Positions 8,684 through 16,317 of a stretch of 64,000 nucleotides of DNA are shown piece after piece; within the stretch, counting starts at the first letter, position 1; each line of letters starts with the position of its first letter. The DNA is from Viridibacterium sediminicola (GTDB lineage: Bacteria; Pseudomonadota; Gammaproteobacteria; Burkholderiales; Rhodocyclaceae): the NCBI RefSeq assembly GCF_039631295.1, contig NZ_JBDIVE010000014.1:4895-68894 (forward strand), given 5' to 3'. Under the pieces are notes generated by a model. The model saw nothing but the letters and a program-made list of their open reading frames with translations. It ran no database searches and was not told where the DNA came from. The position numbers and the translations under genes are program-made.

Positions 8684-8895
8684 GTCTTGAAAATGCATAA
8701 GACCTGACTTTTAACGGATGCTGTGTGGAAAAATGCAGCACCGCAGCAAATTTACTACATGTGTCGAGTTTTGACTGTCGACATGCCCTTTCATGCAAGA
8801 AGCGCGCCGATAGCCGGGTAAAATATTCCCGGGCGTCGGGTTGTGCTCATGTGGGCGGCACCGTGACGGATGTGTTTGTTTTTGGGGAGTTGTTC

Positions 8896-9393
8896 ATGCC
8901 TTCATTTGATGTGACCAATGAAGTTGATTGGGTCGAGGTGCATAACGCGGTTGATCAGTCGAACAAGGAAGTGACCAATCGCTTTGATTTCAAAGGCTCG
9001 GACGCGCGGATCGAGTTGGTGGGCAAGGATAAGGATCGCTCGCTGGAGTTGTATGCCGACAGCGAATTCCAGCTGGGGCAGGTGTGGGATATCGTGACCA
9101 CCAAGTTCGTCAAGCGTAATGTCGATGTGCGCTGCATGGAGCGCAAAGATGTCGAGACGATAGGCGGTCATAAAGTTAAGCAGGCCGTGGTCGTTAAGAA
9201 TGGTATCGATGCCGAGCTGGCAAAGAAGATCGTTCGTCTGATTAAGGACAGCAAGCTGAAGGTGCAGGGCAGCATTCAAGGCGATTCCGTGCGTGTGAGC
9301 GGCGCCAAGCGTGATGTGCTGCAGGAAACCATCGCCATGCTGAAGAAGTCGGTGACCGATTTTCCCTTGCAGTTCGGCAATTTCCGTGAATGA
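8896..9393 (+). CDS. yajQ: YajQ family nucleotide-binding protein
   Basis: 165 residues starting MPSFDVTNEVDWVEVHNAVD, the conserved start of YajQ, followed by NRFDFKGSDA and a C-terminal VRVSGAKRDVLQ segment. The frame is open to 8725, but the ATG at 8896 has a GGGGAG ribosome site at the right distance and gives the family's usual length of about 160. YajQ proteins carry two ferredoxin-like domains; members in Xanthomonas and Pseudomonas bind cyclic di-GMP and act with transcription factors. Which ligand this one binds is not visible from sequence. A small YjfB-like gene follows 38 bases later. Confidence 0.93.
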   Translation: MPSFDVTNEVDWVEVHNAVDQSNKEVTNRFDFKGSDARIELVGKDKDRSLELYADSEFQLGQVWDIVTTKFVKRNVDVRCMERKDVETIGGHKVKQAVVVKNGIDAELAKKIVRLIKDSKLKVQGSIQGDSVRVSGAKRDVLQETIAMLKKSVTDFPLQFGNFRE

Positions 9394-9431
9394 CGCTCTC
9401 GCCCGGCGTCGCGTTTTGAAGGAGTGTTGCC

Positions 9432-9650
9432 ATGGATGCACTTGGCAGTGTGACGGATAGTGTGGCCCGGGGCTTGAGTACCGAAAAGCTCGATGATGTG
9501 CGTGGTCAGGCGCAGTTGCGTCTGTTGCGCAAATCGATGGATCAGGATGAGCAGAACATCCAGCAGGTGATCCAGTCCTTGCCCGAGCCGGCCAAGCCGG
9601 TCAAACCGGCAGTGGGCCAGCCCGGCGCCAATGTTGATACCTATGCCTGA
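9432..9650 (+). CDS. YjfB-like putative motility protein
   Basis: A 72-residue soluble protein with a good AAGGAG site before the ATG. Its layout, a helical N-terminus with QAQLRLLRKSMDQDEQNIQQVIQ, a short proline-rich stretch and a G-x-N-V-D-T-Y end, fits the YjfB family of small putative motility proteins found next to flagellar or signalling genes. No enzyme motif is present. It follows yajQ on the same strand and converges on the YheT hydrolase gene. Confidence 0.65.
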   Translation: MDALGSVTDSVARGLSTEKLDDVRGQAQLRLLRKSMDQDEQNIQQVIQSLPEPAKPVKPAVGQPGANVDTYA

Positions 9651-9671
9651 GGGCGGGCTCGCGCGGCGGCT

Positions 9672-10613
9672 TCAGCGCTCGAAGTAGCTGATCAGCCGCT
9701 CCGGCAGCCAGTCCAGATTGCCGGGGAAGGCGCCGCTGACGAAGCCGACATGCCCGCCTTGTGCGGGCTGTTCGAGGGTGACCAGTGGCGATACCTCATG
9801 TTTGTGCGGCAGATGCTGTGCCGGCAGGAAGGGGTCGTTGCGCGCATTGATCACCAGCGTGGGCAGGGTAATGTCGGCCAGCCTGGGTTTGGCCGAGGCC
9901 TGCTTCCAGTAGGCGTGTACATTGCCGAAGCCGTGCACTGGCGCGGTGTAGGCGTCATCAAAATCAAACAGGGTATCGGCGTGGACGGCGCGTTCGGCAT
10001 CGAACTGCCCGGGGAACTGCTGCGCTTTTTGCCGTGCATTGGCGCGCATGCTGCGCAGGAAATGGCGTGTGTAGATCTTGTTGAAGCCGCGCGCCAGGTG
10101 GATGCCCGCGGCGCTCAGGTCCAGCGGCGCAGAAATCGCTGCGGCCTTGGTAATCAGTTTGTAGGCATGCGGCCGACTGCCAAGCCAGCACAGCAAGGCA
10201 TTGCCGCCCAGCGATACGCCGGCGGCGTAGATCGGCACGCCGGGATATTGCAGTGCCAGGCGCTGCAGGATCCAGTCGATCTCGTCTGCGTCGCCCGAGT
10301 GATAGGCGCGCAGCAAGCGATTGGGCTCGCCGGAGCAGCCGCGAAAATGCACCACCACGCCGTTCCAGGCTTTGGTGGCGAGCTTGCGCAGTAGGGCGCG
10401 GGCGTAGTGGCTGCGGCTCGAACCTTCAAGACCGTGGAACAGCACGACCAGGGGCGCCTGGTCTTGGTGTGGCAGAAAATCCAGATCGATGAAATCGCCG
10501 TCGGGTGTTTCCCAGCGGCGACGCTTGAGTTTGGGCAGGCTGCCCTTGATGAGCAGCGGCCAGATGGTCTGCAGGTGGCCGTTAAGCAGCCAGGCGGGAG
10601 ATTCGTAGGACAT
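9672..10613 (-). CDS. YheT family alpha/beta hydrolase
   Basis: 313 residues, typical for YheT. It begins with the diagnostic PAWLLNGHLQTIWP segment. An oxyanion region LVVLFHGLEGSSRSHYAR is followed by the nucleophile elbow GVSLGGNAL (Ser), an acid in INARNDPFLP and the histidine in GGHVGFV. YheT-type proteins are cytoplasmic serine hydrolases with poorly defined ester substrates. The gene converges on the YjfB-like gene with only about 20 bases between stops. Confidence 0.92.
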   Translation of the reverse strand: MSYESPAWLLNGHLQTIWPLLIKGSLPKLKRRRWETPDGDFIDLDFLPHQDQAPLVVLFHGLEGSSRSHYARALLRKLATKAWNGVVVHFRGCSGEPNRLLRAYHSGDADEIDWILQRLALQYPGVPIYAAGVSLGGNALLCWLGSRPHAYKLITKAAAISAPLDLSAAGIHLARGFNKIYTRHFLRSMRANARQKAQQFPGQFDAERAVHADTLFDFDDAYTAPVHGFGNVHAYWKQASAKPRLADITLPTLVINARNDPFLPAQHLPHKHEVSPLVTLEQPAQGGHVGFVSGAFPGNLDWLPERLISYFER

Positions 10614-10693
10614 GCCGTGATCCGGATGATGTTGCAGTGCAGAGCATAAAGCCTGCGGCGTGTCTTGGCTGTGTCCTGAAGGGCGCGGCGGCC

Positions 10694-11125
10694 TCAGTGC
10701 ACCACGCGGGGAGTCTCTTGCAGCAGCAGGCCTTCGGTGTCCGGCGCCGGCGAGGTGTGGTGCAGGATGATCTGCCAGCCCTGCGCACCGCGCGAGTACA
10801 CATTGGTGGCGATCATCGGCGGCGCCATGGTGTCTTCGCCTTCGATGCTGACGTGTTCGAGCACGCAGTGCACGGCCAGCAGCATGGCCTGGGTTTTGAC
10901 CGGATGGCTGATGTGCACGCGGATTTTGACGCTTGCAGAGAAGAGCTGACGCCAGGCTTCGCGGATGGCGGCCAGACCGGTGAAGCGCGAGCCGCCGGGC
11001 TGGATGCAGACGACTTCTTCGTCTTCGGACCAGACGCTCATCATGGCTTCGAGATCGCCGCGGGCGAGTGCTTCGTAGAACGCCTGCTCGGCTTCGTCGG
11101 GCGAGGTGTAGATCGGTTTGCTCAT
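10694..11125 (-). CDS. NTF2-like (SnoaL/DUF4440-type) small protein
   Basis: 143 residues with the cone-shaped NTF2-like pattern: an N-terminal helix AEQAFYEALARGDLEAMMSVW, then EEVVCIQPGGSRFTGLAAIREAWRQLF and strands ending in WQIILHHTSPAP. The family covers isomerases, dehydratases and binding proteins, so no reaction can be assigned. Its ATG overlaps the stop of the thioesterase gene (11122-11125), which makes it the last gene of a CYTH - waaF - thioesterase - NTF2-like operon. Confidence 0.85.
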   Translation of the reverse strand: MSKPIYTSPDEAEQAFYEALARGDLEAMMSVWSEDEEVVCIQPGGSRFTGLAAIREAWRQLFSASVKIRVHISHPVKTQAMLLAVHCVLEHVSIEGEDTMAPPMIATNVYSRGAQGWQIILHHTSPAPDTEGLLLQETPRVVH

Positions 11126-11580
11126 GTCGGGGTGGATGCTACACCAAGCGCTACGAACACGCCGGAAAAGCTCGCGGCTTCTTGATCTGCATAATGCACA
11201 AGCGCTTCAAGGCTGAGCCGGGCACGGCCGCGCGCGTGCAGGGTGTCGAGAAATATCTGCCAGCTTTCGGCGTCGGGCCGCGTGGCGGTGGCGATGAATT
11301 CCCCCTCGATCGGCTTGAGGTATTCCACGCTGTTGCGACGCACCACTAGTGTTGGTAGCGGCGAAATGTCGTGCACGCCGACACGCAGCAGGGACCAGGC
11401 CGACAGCGTGGCCAGGGTCGAGATGCTGCCGCCGAAGGCGGTGCCGCGATGATTGATATTCGGCGCGAGCGGCGCCCACAGGCTCACGCTGTTGTCGGTC
11501 AGCGCATGCACCTTGACGCCCATGGCCTGCGAGATCGGGATATGCGCGTAAAGGTAGTCTTGCAGGAAGTCGGGATTCAT
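11122..11580 (-). CDS. YiiD-type thioesterase (hotdog fold) domain protein
   Basis: About 152 residues forming one hotdog domain of the kind found at the C-terminus of YiiD: IPISQAMGVKV at the start, then PLAPNINHRGTAFGGSISTLATLSAW, which carries the conserved N-x-x-G-T-x-F-G-G-S around the long central helix, and VEYLKPIEGEF. Such domains usually hydrolyse acyl-CoA or acyl-ACP thioesters. I use the ATG at 11580; an alternative GTG at 11595 overlaps the waaF stop as GTGA. Both overlaps point to translational coupling within the operon. Confidence 0.8.
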   Translation of the reverse strand: MNPDFLQDYLYAHIPISQAMGVKVHALTDNSVSLWAPLAPNINHRGTAFGGSISTLATLSAWSLLRVGVHDISPLPTLVVRRNSVEYLKPIEGEFIATATRPDAESWQIFLDTLHARGRARLSLEALVHYADQEAASFSGVFVALGVASTPT

Positions 11581-11591
11581 TGTGCTCAAGC

Positions 11592-12611
11592 TCACGAGTG
11601 GGCATCTACGCTAGCAAAGACCTGTTCCGGCGAGATGTCATTGAGGCATTTGAGGTGGCCCAGCGGACACTCGCGTTTGAAGCAGGGACTGCATTCGAGC
11701 TTGAGCGAAATGATTTTTGCCTTGGCCGACAGGGGCGGTGTGTAACCAGGGCTGGAGGAGCCGAACAGCGCGGTGAGTGGCACGTCCAGCGCGGCGGCGA
11801 CGTGCATCAGGCCCGAGTCGTTGGTGACCACGTGTCGCGCGCTGGCGATGAGATGCAGGGCTTGATCGAGGCCGGTGACGCCGCACAGATTGTGTGCAGC
11901 GCCCGCATTTTGCCCACCAGCAAGGTGCACGATTTCATCGCCGACGATGGCGTCCTTCTTCGAGCCGAGCAGCCACACCGGTGTGCCCTGGGCAGCGAGC
12001 TGGCGGGCCAGCGCCGCAAAATGTTGCTCTGGCCAGCGCTTGGCCGGGCCGTATTCGGCGCCGGGGCAGAACACCACGGGCGCCGGGCTGGCGCTCAGAC
12101 CCAGCGCTTGCAGGGTCGCGGCGATGTCGCTGGCGCGAACGCTCAGACGCGGTTGCGGCAGGGGACGCGGCAGCGCCTGGCCCGGCACTTCAGCGAGGAT
12201 CGCATAACGTTCGACCTGCAGCGGCAGGGCCGCTTTGTCCAAGCTGTGGCGCACATTGATGAGGCCGTAGCGCGATTCGCCGGTGAAGCCGACGCGCTTT
12301 GGGATGCCGGCGAAAAACGGAATCAGCGCTGATTTGAGCGAGTTGGGCAGCACGTAGGCGGCCGCATAGCCGCGCGCTTTGAGCTGTCGCGCCAGCGCCC
12401 AGCGTGCGCGCAGGCGCAGGGCGCCGTGGCCGAAGGGGTTGTCGAGAATCTCGCCATTGATCTCGGGCATGGCGCGCAGCGTGGCGGCGACCCAGGGCGG
12501 CGCGAGCACGTCGATACGCGCGGCCGGATAGCGCTGGGCTAGGCGCATGAACAGCGGCTGGGCGGCCACCGTATCGCCGATCCACGAGGGGGCGATGATC
12601 AGGATGCGCAT
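11592..12611 (-). CDS. waaF: ADP-heptose:LPS heptosyltransferase II
   Basis: 339 residues, GT9 family, usual length. It starts MRILIIAPSWIGDTVAAQPL, the WaaF signature, followed by YVLPNSLKSALIPFFAGIPKRVGF and a C-terminal nucleotide-sugar region with VTNDSGLMHVAAALDVPLTALFGS. The enzyme adds the second L-glycero-D-manno-heptose to the inner core of lipopolysaccharide in the cytoplasm. The cysteine-rich tail LECSPCFKRECPLGH is common in this family. Its ATG overlaps the stop of the CYTH gene by one base (TGATG). Confidence 0.95.
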   Translation of the reverse strand: MRILIIAPSWIGDTVAAQPLFMRLAQRYPAARIDVLAPPWVAATLRAMPEINGEILDNPFGHGALRLRARWALARQLKARGYAAAYVLPNSLKSALIPFFAGIPKRVGFTGESRYGLINVRHSLDKAALPLQVERYAILAEVPGQALPRPLPQPRLSVRASDIAATLQALGLSASPAPVVFCPGAEYGPAKRWPEQHFAALARQLAAQGTPVWLLGSKKDAIVGDEIVHLAGGQNAGAAHNLCGVTGLDQALHLIASARHVVTNDSGLMHVAAALDVPLTALFGSSSPGYTPPLSAKAKIISLKLECSPCFKRECPLGHLKCLNDISPEQVFASVDAHS

Positions 12612-13141
12612 CAGGCGACTTCCTTTGGCGTGGTCTCGCGCAGCAGATCGACATAGGCACCGTCGATCAGCGCGCGGGCGTCGATGCCCAGTTCGCGCAT
12701 CAGCGCTTCGGCGATGCGCACGCCATCCGCGCTGCTTTGCGTCTCGTCGAGGACCACCTCAAGCTCCATGAAATGGCCCAGGCCCTGCACTTCGTCGAGG
12801 TGGATGCGGGTCTGGCCGGCGAGGAACAGGCTGCGCTGCTTGATGACGCGTCCGCTGATGCCATGCGCCAGGCCCAGTGCTTCGCGCAGGCTGGCGGGCG
12901 AAGCGCTGGGCGACAGCACGTAGAAGGATTCCTTGGGGCCGTGCTGATCGGGGCGCTGGTAGAAGATCAGTTCGCCACGGCCGTCGCCGAAGTCACGCAG
13001 CTTCAGGCGCCCGTTGCTGCAGTGGAAGAAGGTGTCGTCCTGAAAGATGGCAATCGGCCCGCTGTCGGCGATGCGCGCGGCACGCTCGAAGAGGGCGACA
13101 GGGTCGGCAACGCGCGCCTTGATTTCGGTATTTCTTGCCAT
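12611..13141 (-). CDS. CYTH-domain protein (class IV adenylate cyclase / triphosphatase-like)
   Basis: 176 residues of a single CYTH domain. The N-terminal NTEIKARV contains the E-x-K core of the E-x-E-x-K metal/triphosphate site, and further tunnel residues follow in GRLKLRDFG, LIFYQRPDQ and FMELEVVLDE. CyaB-type proteins make cAMP from ATP in some bacteria, and many CYTH proteins hydrolyse triphosphates instead; sequence does not separate these. First gene of the waaF operon. A terminator for the upstream zinc-finger gene lies just before it. Confidence 0.85.
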   Translation of the reverse strand: MARNTEIKARVADPVALFERAARIADSGPIAIFQDDTFFHCSNGRLKLRDFGDGRGELIFYQRPDQHGPKESFYVLSPSASPASLREALGLAHGISGRVIKQRSLFLAGQTRIHLDEVQGLGHFMELEVVLDETQSSADGVRIAEALMRELGIDARALIDGAYVDLLRETTPKEVA

Positions 13142-13165
13142 GCGGAGTCGGAAGGATCCTGTGAA

Positions 13166-13187
13166 AAAGGGCCGCGAACGGCCCTTT
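13166..13187 (-). terminator. Terminator after the zinc-finger gene
   Basis: Perfect arms AAAGGGCCG and CGGCCCTTT with a four-base loop, followed on the minus strand by a run of T. It lies about 20 bases after the stop of the small zinc-finger gene and separates it from the CYTH gene. Confidence 0.75.
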
Positions 13188-13208
13188 CAAGCTGATGCAG
13201 CAGTGGGC

Positions 13209-13406
13209 TCAGTGGCCCTTCGGTGCTTCGCCCTGCAATACATAATGCGCGCCGCAGTACGGGCACTTGGCATCGCCCGTCTTGGTGACATCGAGGAAGA
13301 CACGCGGATGGCGTGCCCACAGCGGTGCGTCAGGCTGCGGACAGTGCAGGGGCAGTTCGTGCGCGCTCACTGCGATGGGTTGCGTTTTGTCTTGGTTTTC
13401 CGGCAT
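13209..13406 (-). CDS. Small zinc-finger (zf-CHCC) protein
   Basis: 65 residues. The C-terminal half, HPRVFLDVTKTGDAKCPYCGAHYVL, has the CPYCG knuckle, with upstream Cys/His (LHCPQP, HPRV), of the zf-CHCC domain related to the accessory subunit NDUFS6 of respiratory complex I. In betaproteobacteria a gene of this type often lies beside ilvE, as here. Its cellular role in bacteria is not established. AAGGAGTT sits upstream of the ATG. Confidence 0.85.
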   Translation of the reverse strand: MPENQDKTQPIAVSAHELPLHCPQPDAPLWARHPRVFLDVTKTGDAKCPYCGAHYVLQGEAPKGH

Positions 13407-13459
13407 GAGAACTCCTTGACTCAGTGGAGGCAGTTTTTTTGAACGAATGCGTGTGCGTG

Positions 13460-13578
13460 TGATGGGGCAGAAATCGTCGCGAGCGCGCCGAGGCTGACAG
13501 GAGAAGCGCAGCCGTACGCAGGTACGGTGAGCATCGCAGTGTCAGGATCGGCGGGCGCAGTAGATTTATGCCCCATCA
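13460..13578. repeat. 119-bp palindromic element spanning the ilvE stop codon
   Basis: The ends TGATGGGGCAGAAATC (13460-13475) and GATTTATGCCCCATCA (13563-13578) are 16-base inverted repeats with one mismatch. The interior is also an imperfect palindrome, with an apex CCGTAC-gcag-GTACGG at 13512-13527. The whole sequence could fold into one long hairpin. The outermost three bases on the right are the ilvE stop codon (TGA on the minus strand). It may act as an ilvE terminator or be a miniature mobile or REP-like repeat. No ORF is inside. Confidence 0.75.
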
Positions 13579-14496
13579 GACAAATGCCAGCCAGGCATCG
13601 TGCTCGGGCAGGCGGCCATTGACGAGGTCGAAGAAGCGGGCCTGGATCTTCTCGGTGATCGGGCCACGCGAGCCGATGCCGATCTGGCGATTGTCCAGCT
13701 CGCGGATCGGCGTCACTTCGGCGGCGGTGCCGGTGAAGAAGGCTTCGTCAGCGATGTAGATGTCGTCGCGGGTGAGGCGGCGGGTCTGCACCGTGTAGCC
13801 GAGTTCCTTGGCCAGGGTGTGGATGGTGTTGCGGGTGATGCCCATCAGCGCCGAGGCGATCTCGGGTTCGTAGATCACGCCGTCCTTGATGACGAAGAGG
13901 TTCTCGCCAGCGCCTTCAGCCACGAAGCCTTCGGTGTCGAGCAGCAGGGCTTCGTCGTAGCCGTCTTGCGTGGCTTCGAGGTTGGCGATGATCGAGTTGG
14001 CGTAGGTCGAAGCGGCCTTGGCACGCGCCATTGTCACATTGACGTGGTGGCGGGCGTAGGACGAAGTCTTCACGCGGATGCCTTTTTCCAGACCCTCCGC
14101 GCCCAGGTAGGCGCCCCAGGGCCAGGCGGCGATGGCCACATGCACGGTGGCGCCGCGTGTCGAGATGCCCATCTTCTCCGAGCCGTAGAAGGCGATCGGG
14201 CGCAGGTAGCAGCTCTCGAGCTTGTTGGCGCGCACGACTTCCTTCTGCGCTTCGTTGATCTCGTCCTTGGAGAACGGGATCTTCATCATGTAGATGTGGG
14301 CCGAATTGAACAGCCGGTCGGTGTGTTCCTTGAGGCGGAAGATCGCCGTGCCACGATTGGTGTTGTAAGCGCGCACGCCTTCGAACACCGACAGGCCGTA
14401 GTGCAGGGAGTGCGTCAGTACGTGCGTGGTTGCCTCGCGCCAAGGCACAAGCTTGCCATCCATCCAGATGAATCCGTCGCGATCAGCCATCGACAT
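13576..14496 (-). CDS. ilvE: Branched-chain amino acid aminotransferase
   Basis: 306 residues, fold-type IV PLP enzyme of normal length. It starts ADRDGFIWMDGKLVPW; HYGLSVFEGVRAY is the conserved active-site loop, and the catalytic lysine is expected in ARAKAASTYANS. EGAGENLFVIKDG and MGITRNTIHTLAKELG form the cofactor-phosphate region, and EAFFTGTAAEVTPI closes the pocket. It makes valine, leucine and isoleucine from their 2-oxo acids with glutamate as donor. The stop codon belongs to a palindromic element. Two ATGs are in frame at the start (14496, 14490). Confidence 0.96.
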   Translation of the reverse strand: MSMADRDGFIWMDGKLVPWREATTHVLTHSLHYGLSVFEGVRAYNTNRGTAIFRLKEHTDRLFNSAHIYMMKIPFSKDEINEAQKEVVRANKLESCYLRPIAFYGSEKMGISTRGATVHVAIAAWPWGAYLGAEGLEKGIRVKTSSYARHHVNVTMARAKAASTYANSIIANLEATQDGYDEALLLDTEGFVAEGAGENLFVIKDGVIYEPEIASALMGITRNTIHTLAKELGYTVQTRRLTRDDIYIADEAFFTGTAAEVTPIRELDNRQIGIGSRGPITEKIQARFFDLVNGRLPEHDAWLAFV

Positions 14497-14601
14497 GAGC
14501 CTTGCTCCCCTTCAGTTTTCGGTCAAAGACGCGATTTTAGCGCAAGCGGACCCTTTGGACGAGACGTAGAATGTCGGCTTTGGCGTTCAACGGAGTTCGG
14601 C

Positions 14602-15048
14602 ATGGTCTGGAGACCCGATGTGACGGTTGCTGCCGTCGTGCAGCGCGAGGGGCGCTTCCTGATGGTCGAGGAACATACTGACCAGGGAATTCGTCTGAAT
14701 CAGCCCGCCGGCCACCTTGAAGCGGGGGAATCCCTGCTCGCCGCCTGCATCCGCGAGGCGCTGGAAGAAACGGCGCACCGCGTCGTGCCGACGGCCCTGG
14801 TCGGCATTTACCAGTGGCCGCGTCCGGATCGTGATCTGACCTACCTGCGCTTTGCTTTTGCCTGTGAGCTGCGCGGGCATGAGAGCAGCCTTGCGCTGGA
14901 CACCGGCATCATCGGCGCGGTGTGGCTGACGCCTGAAGAGCTGGAAGAGCAGGAAGCGCGGCACCGCAGCCCGTTGGTGATGCAATGCGTGCGTGATTAC
15001 CTGGCGGGGCAGGCTTTCCCGCTGGAACTGATCAGGCATTACGACTGA
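14602..15048 (+). CDS. Nudix hydrolase, NudJ-like
   Basis: 148 residues. The Nudix box GHLEAGESLLAACIREALEET fits G-x5-E-x7-R-E-x-x-E-E except for the last glycine. The start MVWRPDVTVAAVVQREGRFLMVEE and the AGHLEAGES and YQWPRPDRDLTYLRFAF segments match NudJ, a phosphatase acting on nucleoside di- and triphosphates including the thiamin precursor HMP-PP. A much longer frame is open upstream, antisense to ilvE, but the ATG at 14602 has an ACGGAG site and the family start. It lies 59 bases before mnmA, an order common in proteobacteria. Confidence 0.9.
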   Translation: MVWRPDVTVAAVVQREGRFLMVEEHTDQGIRLNQPAGHLEAGESLLAACIREALEETAHRVVPTALVGIYQWPRPDRDLTYLRFAFACELRGHESSLALDTGIIGAVWLTPEELEEQEARHRSPLVMQCVRDYLAGQAFPLELIRHYD

Positions 15049-15086
15049 GGCGCGCTGCGCCCGCAATGAAGTGGAACGGATTCGAT

Positions 15087-16232
15087 ATGGCAGTGGACGG
15101 TAATGGAATGAAGGTCGTGGTCGGCATGTCCGGCGGCGTGGACTCGGCGGTGGCGGCGCTTCTGCTCAAGCAGCAGGGCTACGAGGTCACCGGCTTGTTC
15201 ATGAAGAACTGGGAAGACGATGACGACAGCGAATACTGTTCGACCCGCGAAGATCTGGTCGACGTTGCCTCGGTCTGCGACGTGATCGGCATCGACCTGG
15301 AAGTCGTCAACTTCAGCAAGGAATACAAGGACCGCGTGTTCGCCGACTTCCTGCGCGAGTACGAAGCCGGCCGCACGCCCAATCCGGACGTGCTGTGCAA
15401 TAGCGAGATCAAGTTCAAGGCCTTTCTCGATCACGCCATGCAGCTGGGTGCCGAGAAGATCGCCACCGGCCACTATGCCGGCGTGCGCGAGTGGCGCAGT
15501 GACGGGCGCACCGAATTCCAGTTGCTGAAAGCGGAAGACGGCACCAAGGACCAGAGCTACTTCCTTTATCGCTTGAACCAGGCGCAGCTGGCGAAGACAA
15601 TCTTCCCGCTGGCCAATGTCTACAAGCGCGATGTGCGCGGCATCGCCGAGAAAGCCGGCCTGCATGTGCATGACAAAAAGGATTCGACCGGCATCTGCTT
15701 CATCGGCGAACGCCCGTTCCGCGAATTCCTGATGCGCTACCTGCCGACCAAGCCGGGCGAAATTCGCGCGCTCGACGACAACCGCCTGCTCGGCGAGCAC
15801 GAAGGCCTGATGTACCACACCATCGGCCAGCGCAAGGGCCTGCACATTGGCGGCATCAAGGGCAATGACACGGCCGGCGAGCACGACGCCTGGTACGTGG
15901 CGGCCAAGGACATGAAGGCCAATGTGCTCTACGCCGTGCAAGGTCACGAACACCCGGCACTGCAGCGCGAGCGCCTGATCGCCGGCGACCTCAACTGGAT
16001 CGCTGGCCGCGCGCCGCGCACCAACTGGGTCTACACCGCCAAGCCGCGCTACCGCACGCCGGACCAACCCTGCGAGATCGACGCGCTGAGCGAAACCCAG
16101 GCCGAAATCGCCTTCGCTGCACCGCAATGGGCGGTCACGCCGGGGCAGTCGGTGGTGCTCTACGAGAGCCGCGTGTGTCTGGGTGGCGGTATCATCATGA
16201 ATGCAGCACTGGATGCGTTGGCATCTGTGTGA
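15087..16232 (+). CDS. mnmA: tRNA-specific 2-thiouridylase MnmA
   Basis: About 380 residues. The PP-loop VVVGMSGGVDSAVAALLL opens the protein; the catalytic cysteines are in NPDVLCNSEIKF and STGICFIGERPF, and YHTIGQRKGL and the C-terminal beta-barrel domain complete it. MnmA thiolates U34 of the tRNAs for Lys, Glu and Gln using sulfur passed along the Tus relay. Starts at 15066, 15087 and 15108 are in frame; 15087 has a GGAACGG upstream, while 15108 gives the most usual N-terminus (MKVVVGMSGG). Confidence 0.96.
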   Translation: MAVDGNGMKVVVGMSGGVDSAVAALLLKQQGYEVTGLFMKNWEDDDDSEYCSTREDLVDVASVCDVIGIDLEVVNFSKEYKDRVFADFLREYEAGRTPNPDVLCNSEIKFKAFLDHAMQLGAEKIATGHYAGVREWRSDGRTEFQLLKAEDGTKDQSYFLYRLNQAQLAKTIFPLANVYKRDVRGIAEKAGLHVHDKKDSTGICFIGERPFREFLMRYLPTKPGEIRALDDNRLLGEHEGLMYHTIGQRKGLHIGGIKGNDTAGEHDAWYVAAKDMKANVLYAVQGHEHPALQRERLIAGDLNWIAGRAPRTNWVYTAKPRYRTPDQPCEIDALSETQAEIAFAAPQWAVTPGQSVVLYESRVCLGGGIIMNAALDALASV

Positions 16233-16262
16233 TTCCTGCGTAAGGCAGACGGAGAAAAGAAC

Positions 16263-16301
16263 ACGGCCCCCTGTGCGTCTTGGTGACGCTCAGGGGGCCG
16301 T
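16263..16301. terminator. Hairpin between mnmA and the tartrate dehydrogenase gene
   Basis: Seventeen-base arms (ACGGCCCCCTGTGCGTC and its complement with one mismatch) around a five-base loop. The genes on both sides converge on it, so it can serve as a two-way terminator, although the T runs are poor. Confidence 0.6.
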
Positions 16302-16317
16302 TAGCTATTGCACGGAC

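Noticed and set aside
13600..14601. Long plus-strand frame antisense to ilvE, continuous with the Nudix gene
   Set aside because: It is open only because of GC-rich codon structure of ilvE on the other strand. The Nudix family start is the ATG at 14602 with its own ribosome site, and the upstream translation resembles no protein family.
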